From contig CABUAL010000092.1 in assembly GCA_902489515.1 (NCBI GenBank), positions 1-7,408 of the forward strand: 7,408 bases of DNA, read 5' to 3'. Below the pieces are notes generated by a model. It was not told where the DNA came from. It did not search any database and worked only from the letters and a program-made list of their open reading frames with translations. The first letter of the stretch is position 1. Each line of letters opens with the position of its first letter. Position numbers and translations under genes: made by a program. Source of the DNA: an uncultured Collinsella sp. GTDB taxonomy: Bacteria; Actinomycetota; Coriobacteriia; Coriobacteriales; Coriobacteriaceae. Positions 1-5,741 of the stretch are shown piece by piece.

Positions 1-1
1 C

Positions 2-148
2 GCCCACCGCATCGCGCATATCCACGACATCGAGCTCCCTCCCGACTTCGACGAGCTTGTCTACTCACGCCGCCTGATGCTTCACATGCTCTTTGGAGCG
101 AACCCGTCCACCTTTGCGCGCATCTATACCGCCAAGGATGCCGCATGA
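2..148 (+). CDS. C-terminal fragment of an unidentified protein
   Basis: An open frame enters from the left edge and ends at TGA 146-148, giving the last 48 residues of a protein whose start lies outside the window. The visible part is mixed helical sequence (AHRIAHIHDIELPPDFDELV and onward, ending IYTAKDAA) with no TM helix and no motif I can assign. It is treated as coding because its stop codon overlaps the next start (ATGA at 145-148), it carries that gene's SD site, and its codon use matches the neighbours. The tight coupling suggests it belongs to the same surface-protein operon. I do not recognise the family; a processing or assembly enzyme for the downstream secreted proteins is only one possibility. 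Confidence 0.6.
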   Translation, partial: AHRIAHIHDIELPPDFDELVYSRRLMLHMLFGANPSTFARIYTAKDAA

Positions 149-654
149 GCGCGAAGAAGCCACCCCACTTTGCAGGCCCGGGTCGTCGCAAGAAGCTCAT
201 CGTTGCCTGCTTGGCCATCGTCTGTGCCCTTGTCGCCGTAGGACTATACGCTTGGCAGTCGCAGCCCGTACCCGAGGCGGGCGCTTCGGTTACGACGGCC
301 GAGGGCAAAACGCGTCAGGAAATCCAAGATGAGCTCGACGCCATCGTCCGCGACAACATGATGACGATTTCGGTCGCACCGGTCGCTCAGCTGCAGGAGG
401 ACGGCAAGCTGCGCGTCAACGTGCAAAACGTCCAAGACAATAAATTTCCCCAGCGATTCCGCGTCATCCAAAACGACGAGACCATGTACGAATCCGGTGT
501 GGTCGAGACCGGCAAAACGGTCGAGACATGCCCCGCCGGCGACATCGAGGAAGGTGAGGCGTATATCGAGATCCAGGCGCTTGACGCCAAGACCTATGAC
601 AGCCACGGCAACCCGACGCGCGTCAAGGTACGGGTTGAGCAAACCGAGAACTAG
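145..654 (+). CDS. Membrane-anchored protein with small extracellular domain
   Basis: A 169-residue protein. A basic N-terminus (GRRKK, about residues 13-17) is followed by one hydrophobic helix at about residues 18-36, so the rest should lie outside the cell. Residues 48-75 form a charged, probably helical stalk (TRQEIQDELDAIV). Residues 75-165 look like a compact beta domain, with alternating hydrophobic strands (ISVAPVAQL, LRVNVQNV, RFRVIQND, YIEIQALD, VKVRVEQ) and a GNPTRVKV segment. The ATG at 145 is preceded by AAGGA (134-138) with a six-base spacer and overlaps the upstream stop, so translational coupling is likely. The hydrophobic segment could be an uncleaved signal anchor or, less likely, a cleaved signal peptide. 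I recognise the general style of small surface proteins in gut Gram-positives but cannot name a family or function. Confidence 0.8.
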   Translation: MSAKKPPHFAGPGRRKKLIVACLAIVCALVAVGLYAWQSQPVPEAGASVTTAEGKTRQEIQDELDAIVRDNMMTISVAPVAQLQEDGKLRVNVQNVQDNKFPQRFRVIQNDETMYESGVVETGKTVETCPAGDIEEGEAYIEIQALDAKTYDSHGNPTRVKVRVEQTEN

Positions 655-706
655 CTTTCCGGCCGACGCGGCACCGCACGCAATTCACCAGCATTCGTCC
701 AATCAT

Positions 707-723
707 CGCGGGGACGGCCCGCG
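707..723 (+). other. GC-rich hairpin in the leader of the secreted protein gene
   Basis: CGCGGG at 707-712 and CCCGCG at 718-723 form a perfect 6-bp stem with a 5-base loop. It sits in the 89-base gap between two genes, ending eight bases before the AAAGGA ribosome site at 732-737. No T-run follows, so it is not an intrinsic terminator. It could stabilise or insulate the mRNA 5' end of the next gene, but no function is shown by sequence alone. No convincing promoter was seen in the gap. Confidence 0.45.
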
Positions 724-743
724 GCGAATAGAAAGGAACGACC

Positions 744-1343
744 ATGGACATCACCAGGAACATGAACGGAGCCAGAGCGCTCGTCGTGGGCGCAGGACTC
801 GCGCTCGCGCTCGCAATGGGCGCCGCCCCGACGCCAGCTATGGCGGCCGGGCGCGTTGGAACCACGAAGGTAATGGTCAGGACCGAGATCGACAACGTTG
901 AGTTCAAAGTTCCGACGGTTATTCCCTTCGTCGCCAAGGCCGACGGCACGCTTCAGGGCCCCTCAGAAGACGCGACCACCATCGACAATCATTCGGCCTA
1001 CGGCATCCATGTCACCAACATGAAGATCGACGCCATGAACACCTGGACCATTGCCGCCGACGCCAAGGCCGGAACCGCGCAGAACTCCATCGACTTTAAG
1101 GTCGGCCCCGACGGCGCACTCCAGAACGCCAGCGCCGCAATGCAGGGGACGGGCCTCGATCTTTCCAAGAATGCGGCCTTCGACATGGGCTACCAGGGCA
1201 TTGCCGGCGGCACGGACAAAATTAAGCTCAAGACAAGCGGAAACGTCGCCCGCGTCACGCGCGACATCTTCCACGTAACCGGCGAAGGCGATCAGGTTGC
1301 AACGATCACCTGGACGGTCGAGCCCGGTGCGCACACGGCATAA
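744..1343 (+). CDS. Secreted beta-rich surface protein, possible fibre subunit
   Basis: A 199-residue protein with a clear Sec signal peptide: a basic N-region (R5, R11), a hydrophobic core at about 12-27, and an AMA cleavage motif at 32-34. The mature part is Gly/Ala/Asp-rich and beta-patterned. It contains VPTVIPFVAKADGTL (56-70), an IDNHSAYGIHV segment (80-90), and a final ATITWTVEPG strand (186-195). No LPxTG tail, TM helix or cysteine is present in the mature part. The start is firm: AAAGGA at 732-737 with a six-base spacer. It is followed by a small sortase-tail protein gene that overlaps its 3' end. The pattern recalls secreted TasA-like or WxL-like surface proteins of Gram-positives, but I cannot assign either family from sequence alone. 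A structural surface role is inferred from export, composition and neighbours. Confidence 0.8.
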   Translation: MDITRNMNGARALVVGAGLALALAMGAAPTPAMAAGRVGTTKVMVRTEIDNVEFKVPTVIPFVAKADGTLQGPSEDATTIDNHSAYGIHVTNMKIDAMNTWTIAADAKAGTAQNSIDFKVGPDGALQNASAAMQGTGLDLSKNAAFDMGYQGIAGGTDKIKLKTSGNVARVTRDIFHVTGEGDQVATITWTVEPGAHTA

Positions 1344-1608
1344 GGCCGTCGCCCTGGCCGCCGCCGTCAGTATCCTAGCGTTTGCGCCAGCCATGGCCTT
1401 TGCCCAGCAAGAACAGGCGCAGGCCGCCACGCAAGTGACGGTCGACCTCTCGGAGCTCGACCGCGGCAACCGCGAGGAACCGTTGGCGCAGACAGACGAC
1501 AGACGATGGCTCTTGGCAGCAGGCGCCACGGCAGCAGGCGCGGGAACCGCCGGCCTCGGTCTGCACATCAAACGCAGCCAGAAACAAAACATGAACAGGC
1601 CGCACTAA
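1327..1608 (+). CDS. Tiny exported protein with degenerate LAxTG-like sorting signal
   Basis: Starting at GTG 1327 this encodes 93 residues. The N-terminus is an ideal signal peptide: RTRHK, a hydrophobic core at 7-20, and AFA|Q cleavage after residue 26. The C-terminus looks like a cell-wall sorting signal: LAQTDD (53-58), RR, a hydrophobic stretch WLLAAGATAAGAGTAGLGL (61-79), then a basic tail HIKRSQK. If cut after Thr56, the mature chain would be only about 30 residues. Class E sortases recognise LAxTG; here the Gly is Asp (codon 1495-1497). The GTG overlaps the upstream gene by 17 bases, has only a weak SD (GGACGG 1312-1317), and so probably depends on coupling. A TTG at 1297 in frame would add ten residues before the signal peptide and is less likely. 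It could instead be a plain bitopic membrane protein. Confidence 0.65.
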   Translation: MRTRHKAVALAAAVSILAFAPAMAFAQQEQAQAATQVTVDLSELDRGNREEPLAQTDDRRWLLAAGATAAGAGTAGLGLHIKRSQKQNMNRPH

Positions 1609-1626
1609 ATTAGCTAAGGAGACCCC

Positions 1627-3057
1627 ATGGCATCGAAGAACCTTTTGCTCGTCGTCGCACTCTGCGGCGCGCTCGCAACCGGAACGCCTGTCGCCGCTTG
1701 GGCGACTCCCGTCATGGCAGGCTCCTTACCAGCAGCCCTAAGCTCCGCACCAAATCCGTCGAGCGCCATTGCGTGCAAGCGTTTTTCGATCGCACAGGCC
1801 GCAATCTCAACCTCGGGATGCCTTCGTCGTAATACGGACGGCTCGATAGTCGTGGATATCAATCGTTCGAACAAGGCAAACGGCTCCCAGGCGGGGTGCG
1901 CCGTCTGCACGTGGCGCTCGGTTGTGCTCGATGCAGATGGCGATCCATGCAATTTAGAGCTGCGCATCGACATCGCTTCGGTCGATGACTCGGCGAACGG
2001 AGCGAAGGTCGCCTTCGACGGTGCGTTTTTCGAGAAAGGAGGCGGTATATGTCTGGGCTGCGCCGCCGCGAATGCAGACGACACGCAGCCCACCCTCTCA
2101 TTCACGGCATCGTTGCGGCTGACCAAAGCCGGTACCGATGCCATCGCGGCGGGAGAAGCGTCCCTGCTGTTCTACGCCGTCAGTACCAAAGACACAGACG
2201 CTCATTTCGAGAAGCCATCCGGATCACTCAGCCTTACACGAGGGATAGAGGCAGGCCCTATTGAAATCGATGCCCGCGCGCAAAGCAGGCAACGCATTCT
2301 TGCCGACCCGGCGCTTCTCGAAATGGAGTGGAACGGATCCGGAGCCATCGGAATTCTCCCCTCCGCGTTTGACGCCAAGACGCTCCCCTCAAACGACGAA
2401 CCCATCAACGCAACCATACAAGAAGAGAGCGCGGACAAAGAAGCAGGTGCGGGCGACACGCCGTCGCCGACAAACAGCGCCCCAGCTTCTTTCGAAGCAC
2501 CGAATGAGCCCGTTACCGATCCAAACGATCCCGAGCTCGCGGACAGGCTGGGGCTTGCTGATCCTCAAGAGATCGATGAAGGTAACTGTTGCGTGCTTGC
2601 CGCACTCGACCACACAGAGGTCATCGACGCTGCGAACATCGAAGTTGCCGCCGCCAATCAGCCCGTCCGCAAGTCGGCTATCATCGCATTTCCCGAATCC
2701 ATCGAAGTCGTCTTTTTGCCATCGGGCGAGGTCGTGGCCCCAACACTGCTCACCTTGTTGGGCGCCAAGAATACTCGAAACGAAATTAAAAAGGTCACGG
2801 TTGTCGACCCTGCAACCACCGCCAAGCTGCGTCTATATGCCGTTGCTCCAGATGGAGGCAAGACCTTGGAATTCGATGGCGACACACTCCTAGCCTGGCG
2901 GCGTCTGGACATTATGCAAGACGTCTCGTATCAGATCGAACTCGAAGGGTTTGATCGTGCCCGCGATGCCAATATCATCGCCGCGGCTATTGAATTCCCG
3001 CAGCGGCTTATGACACTGCGCTTTGAATACTATCCCTATGTCCCGACAACCACCTGA
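1627..3057 (+). CDS. Secreted cysteine-rich two-domain surface protein
   Basis: A 476-residue protein with a signal peptide: K4, a hydrophobic core at 6-17, and cleavage plausible at AWA|T (26) or VMA|G (31). The N-terminal domain (about 45-250) is beta-patterned and holds seven cysteines, including C91-x2-C94 and C142-x2-C145. A Pro/Glu/Asp/Ser-rich, probably disordered linker spans about 255-315. The C-terminal domain (about 320-472) opens with a Cys pair (C321, C322). It contains FPESIEVVFLPSGEVV (355-370), which resembles the VPTVIPFVAKADGTL region of the secreted protein two genes upstream. No sorting tail or TM anchor is seen. AAGGAG at 1616-1621 with a five-base spacer fixes the ATG. 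The gene starts 18 bases after the preceding stop and appears to end the operon. The family is unknown to me; an accessory or tip-like partner of the 744-1343 protein is speculation. Confidence 0.8.
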   Translation: MASKNLLLVVALCGALATGTPVAAWATPVMAGSLPAALSSAPNPSSAIACKRFSIAQAAISTSGCLRRNTDGSIVVDINRSNKANGSQAGCAVCTWRSVVLDADGDPCNLELRIDIASVDDSANGAKVAFDGAFFEKGGGICLGCAAANADDTQPTLSFTASLRLTKAGTDAIAAGEASLLFYAVSTKDTDAHFEKPSGSLSLTRGIEAGPIEIDARAQSRQRILADPALLEMEWNGSGAIGILPSAFDAKTLPSNDEPINATIQEESADKEAGAGDTPSPTNSAPASFEAPNEPVTDPNDPELADRLGLADPQEIDEGNCCVLAALDHTEVIDAANIEVAAANQPVRKSAIIAFPESIEVVFLPSGEVVAPTLLTLLGAKNTRNEIKKVTVVDPATTAKLRLYAVAPDGGKTLEFDGDTLLAWRRLDIMQDVSYQIELEGFDRARDANIIAAAIEFPQRLMTLRFEYYPYVPTTT

Positions 3058-3093
3058 GGCTTAAATGCTGCGCATCATTCCTAACACCACTTA

Positions 3094-3099
3094 TATAAC
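3094..3099 (+). promoter_or_regulatory. Possible -10 element for the DUF554 gene
   Basis: The gap 3058-3175 contains a short AT-rich island (3087-3106) with TATAAC, five of six matches to the -10 consensus. No good -35 hexamer is found 16-18 bases upstream. A TATTAG at 3101-3106 with TTCCTA at 3078-3083 is an equally weak alternative. The call rests mainly on the AT island standing out in GC-rich DNA ahead of a new functional unit. Confidence 0.3.
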
Positions 3100-3145
3100 G
3101 TATTAGATGAGTCGCGATGTGCCTCGCATTTCGTTCTGCTACGAT

Positions 3146-3158
3146 TGCCACGTTGGCA
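3146..3158 (+). repeat. Short palindrome just upstream of the DUF554 ribosome site
   Basis: TGCCA (3146-3150) and TGGCA (3154-3158) flank a three-base CGT centre, ending seven bases before the AGGAGG site. It could be a small hairpin or an operator half-site pair. At five base pairs, chance is a real alternative. Confidence 0.25.
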
Positions 3159-3165
3159 TCAATAC

Positions 3166-3171
3166 AGGAGG
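3166..3171 (+). promoter_or_regulatory. Ribosome binding site deciding the DUF554 start
   Basis: A full AGGAGG lies four bases before ATG 3176. It rules out the upstream in-frame ATG at 3107, which has no SD-like sequence and would add a 23-residue cysteine-containing N-terminus that disrupts the family's normal hydrophobic start. Confidence 0.75.
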
Positions 3172-3175
3172 GCTC

Positions 3176-3892
3176 ATGCCGGGCTTGGGAACAATCATCA
3201 ACGTTGTGCTTTTAGTTGCGGGCGGTCTTTTGGGATTAGCGGGCGGCCGCTTCATTACACCGCGCATCCAAGACACGCTCATGAAAGCATCGGGGCTGTG
3301 CGTCCTGTTTATCGGCCTGGGCGGCACCATGCAAAAGATGCTCATCATCGATGGAAAGGCGCTAGCGACCACCGGTACCACCATGCTCATCGTCTCATTT
3401 GCGCTCGGTTCGCTCATCGGCGAGGCCATCAACTTGGAGGCCGCCATCGAGAACCTTGGCGAATGGCTCAAGCGAAAAACCGGCAGCGAGGGTGACAACG
3501 AGTTCACCAACGCCTTTGTCTCGACATCGCTCACGGTGTGCATCGGCGCCATGGCCATCGTGGGCTCGATTCAGGACGGTCTGCTCGGTGACTGGTCAAC
3601 GCTTGCCTTGAAAGGCGCATTGGACTGCATCATCGTCTGCACCATGACGGCGTCGCTTGGCCGCGGCTGCATTTTCTCCGCCCTGCCCGTCGCCGTGTTC
3701 CAGGGGACGATCACGTTGTTTGCCGGCGCGCTCTCCCCCATCATGACCACGGCAGCCCTCGACAGCCTTTCGCTCGTAGGCTCCATGCTCATCTTCTGCG
3801 TCGGCGTCAACCTCATCCGTCCTCAGACCTTCCGCACGGCCAATATGCTCCCCTCCGTCGTCATCGCCGTCATCTACGCCCTCCTGTTCTAA
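3176..3892 (+). CDS. DUF554 family integral membrane protein (YqgA/YdfK-like)
   Basis: Encodes 238 residues, close to the usual DUF554 length. It begins MPGLGTIINVVLLVAGGLLG, the typical family opening with a TM helix and glycine-rich turn. Further hydrophobic segments include SGLCVLFIGLGG, TTMLIVSFALGSLIGE, a SLTVCIGAMAIVGSIQDGLLGD stretch, IIVCTMTASLG, ALPVAVFQGTITLFAG, LVGSMLIFCVGVNLI and the C-terminal MLPSVVIAVIYALLF. This suggests about six to eight membrane helices. The conserved GAMAIVGSIQDG-type signature in the middle is the strongest family marker. DUF554 proteins are polytopic inner-membrane proteins of unproven function, often guessed to be transporters. The gene stands alone between the surface operon and the TerB module, with gaps of 118 and 88 bases, and has no evident functional link to either. 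Confidence 0.9.
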   Translation: MPGLGTIINVVLLVAGGLLGLAGGRFITPRIQDTLMKASGLCVLFIGLGGTMQKMLIIDGKALATTGTTMLIVSFALGSLIGEAINLEAAIENLGEWLKRKTGSEGDNEFTNAFVSTSLTVCIGAMAIVGSIQDGLLGDWSTLALKGALDCIIVCTMTASLGRGCIFSALPVAVFQGTITLFAGALSPIMTTAALDSLSLVGSMLIFCVGVNLIRPQTFRTANMLPSVVIAVIYALLF

Positions 3893-3899
3893 ATCTATC

Positions 3900-3965
3900 A
3901 ACGCAGCGGTATCTCGAACATCTGTTTGATGCTGTGCTATGATATGAGGTCACCGTAGCTGCGTT
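3900..3965. repeat. Inverted repeat flanking the TerB-module promoter
   Basis: AACGCAGC (3900-3907) and GCTGCGTT (3958-3965) are perfect 8-bp inverted arms. The match continues inwards with GGT (3908-3910) against ACC (3952-3954) after a three-base insertion. The 50 bases between hold the predicted extended -10 promoter. Possible roles are operator sites, a long-range mRNA pairing, or an invertible segment; chance pairing cannot be excluded. Confidence 0.4.
3915..3943 (+). promoter_or_regulatory. Predicted extended -10 promoter for the TerB-BrxD module
   Basis: TATGAT at 3938-3943 is preceded by TGC at 3935-3937, a good extended -10 element. A weak -35 (CGAACA at 3915-3920, three of six) lies 17 bases upstream. 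Transcription would start near 3950, giving a leader of about 30 bases before the GTG start. It is the best promoter candidate in the window and sits at the change from the DUF554 gene to the module. Confidence 0.6.
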
Positions 3966-3975
3966 AGGAGAGGAG
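3966..3975 (+). promoter_or_regulatory. Double SD site for the TerB_N gene
   Basis: AGGAGAGGAG contains two overlapping AGGAG cores, the second five bases from GTG 3981. This supports the GTG start over the internal ATG at residue 8. Confidence 0.65.
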
Positions 3976-3980
3976 AAGCG

Positions 3981-5741
3981 GTGGCCGACCAGGACATCAA
4001 GATGCTCATCGAGCGCATTATGGCCGAGGCCCGGACCCATCAGTCCACCCGCTTCTCAAACGAAATCTACGCAGACGAGCCGATTCTCAAAACCGGCCGA
4101 CAGATGCAGAATTTCCTCCCCGACCAGTACCGTAAAATGCGCGAGATATCGCGCTGGCAGGATGACCCCAAGGGCGGTGCGGGCCGCTGGCTTTCGGAAG
4201 CCGAGCTTTTTTACCGCCAGGGCCTGCTGATGGCCGATTTTGAGGACGACTGTCCCTACAACGGCACCTTTAAGTCGTACTTTCCCACCTACAACGCCAT
4301 GAGCGACCGACAGCTGCGCGGCTACTTTACCTGGCGCGCCCAAGTGCGCCGCGGGACCGTCGAGGAAACGTCTACGTCCTTTGCCTTTCTGTATCTCTAT
4401 GAGCTGATTTGCGGCATCGGCGTAGATAATCCGCTCGATGGTTTTAACAAGATCAAGGCCTTTTGGGATGCCTACCGCGCCTTTGAGCCCAGCATCGACC
4501 GGTTTGCACGCGTGTGGTTGCAGGACTACGCCGTGTTCCACGGGCTCGACCCCAAGCTGCTTCGTGATTCTAAAACCGTCATGTTCGATAACGCCCTTAT
4601 CGAGCTGCGGCGCGCGGCACGAGACCTTGCACCAGCACCGGCACCGTCCGGCCAGACCCCCAAGCGTCGCAAAACCTCCGAGCCCACGCTCCCCCTTCCG
4701 CCCGATGAGGTGCGCGAGGAGCGACTCATGACCGCCATCAACGCCCTCTCCACGTACAACCTAAGTAACTCGCGGCTCGACCGCAGCCACCACCGCGATC
4801 TGCGCCACGTGGCATGCGCCGTGTATGTCCGCATGGCGCGCTACTATGACACGCACCGAAAGACCGGCATCGTAGCGAGCTTGTTTGGGGAGGAGACGGC
4901 CATGCCCTACACCATGTTTGCCTCGGCCGTATTCTTTGCGCCCGAGCGCCACGAGGACTGCGAATACCGCCTGGATCCTATCCATATCTACCGTTGCCAA
5001 AACGGCTTTTGGGAATGCATGCGTATCCATGGCAGCAGGCAAAAGAGCAGCAAGCTCGGTGAAATGATGCGCGCCTGCGACCAACGCCTGCGCCTGGCGC
5101 TGGACCCCGCCCATCCCCTTAAGGAAGAAAAGGTCCCCAAATATCTGGCCAAGATTATCGATGACGAGATTGTGGCATGGCTTTCGTGGGACGCCGCACA
5201 CCAGCCCGTCAAAATCGATATCGATCTGAGTCAGCTGGGGCACATTCGGAACGCCGCTGCGCAAACGCGCGAAGCGCTTTTGATCGATGAGGAACGCGAG
5301 GACGGCGCGTCCGCAGAAGCCGAGGCAGCGGACTCAGGGCAACCGGAAGCCGGGCCCGTAGCCGACGCGATTGTCGAGGCGGTCGCGGCACCCATTCGGC
5401 AGGACGAGACCGACGAGCCAACCATATCCACCGAACAGTTTGGTGTCGTGGCACCGCTTCTCGCGCCGACGCCCGCGTTCGCAGCTGTTGCGCCCGCTGA
5501 CGCCACGAACGAACTCACGCCTGCCGCAGACGCCTATCTCCGCGCGCTGCTCGAGCACAACGCAGTACAGGCGGAATCGGCGGTAGTGCAATCGGGGCAG
5601 AGCGAGGACATGCTCGTCGACAGCATCAACGAGGCGCTCTTTGACCTGGTGGGCGACACCGTAATTGAATTTAGCGCGGCAGGGCCGCAGATTATCGAGG
5701 ACTACGAAGCAGACGTGAGAGGATACCTAGACCATGAGTGA
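3981..5741 (+). CDS. TerB_N / TerB_C domain protein of a DNA-processing module
   Basis: A 586-residue cytoplasmic protein with no signal peptide or TM helix. The TerB_N domain spans about 45-195. Its hallmarks are W70-L71, YRQGLLMADF (78-87), FPTYNAMSDRQLRGYFTWR (101-119), RRGTV, FAFLYLYELICGIG (134-147) and a FWDAYRAF segment. A proline/basic linker (216-243) follows, then a helical middle region (245-435) that includes DIDLSQLGHIR near 413-423. An acidic, Ala-rich low-complexity linker spans 437-510. The C-terminus matches TerB_C: LTPAADAYLRALL (512-524), then DMLVDSINEALFDLVGDTVIEF (543-564) and IIEDYEADVRGYL. TerB_N/TerB_C proteins have been linked computationally to DNA-processing operons with ATPases and superfamily II helicases, which matches the two genes downstream. 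It is probably a scaffold or sensor for them. The stop overlaps the ATPase start by eight bases, indicating coupled translation. Confidence 0.88.
   Translation: MADQDIKMLIERIMAEARTHQSTRFSNEIYADEPILKTGRQMQNFLPDQYRKMREISRWQDDPKGGAGRWLSEAELFYRQGLLMADFEDDCPYNGTFKSYFPTYNAMSDRQLRGYFTWRAQVRRGTVEETSTSFAFLYLYELICGIGVDNPLDGFNKIKAFWDAYRAFEPSIDRFARVWLQDYAVFHGLDPKLLRDSKTVMFDNALIELRRAARDLAPAPAPSGQTPKRRKTSEPTLPLPPDEVREERLMTAINALSTYNLSNSRLDRSHHRDLRHVACAVYVRMARYYDTHRKTGIVASLFGEETAMPYTMFASAVFFAPERHEDCEYRLDPIHIYRCQNGFWECMRIHGSRQKSSKLGEMMRACDQRLRLALDPAHPLKEEKVPKYLAKIIDDEIVAWLSWDAAHQPVKIDIDLSQLGHIRNAAAQTREALLIDEEREDGASAEAEAADSGQPEAGPVADAIVEAVAAPIRQDETDEPTISTEQFGVVAPLLAPTPAFAAVAPADATNELTPAADAYLRALLEHNAVQAESAVVQSGQSEDMLVDSINEALFDLVGDTVIEFSAAGPQIIEDYEADVRGYLDHE

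Noticed and set aside
1297..1326. TTG start for the tiny sortase-tail protein
   Set aside because: It lies deeper inside the upstream gene, and GTG 1327 gives a standard-length signal peptide beginning with a basic N-region.
963..1592. 209-residue minus-strand frame across the two small surface genes
   Set aside because: It overlaps two plus-strand genes with clear signal peptides and good context; its own product is low-complexity Ala/Val/Arg with no motif.
3058..3090. Terminator after the surface operon
   Set aside because: Only a 4-bp ATGC/GCAT pairing is present and no T-run follows, so it cannot be supported.
3107..3175. Longer DUF554 start at ATG 3107
   Set aside because: No SD precedes it, and it adds a polar cysteine-containing extension absent from the family's usual start; ATG 3176 has a full AGGAGG.
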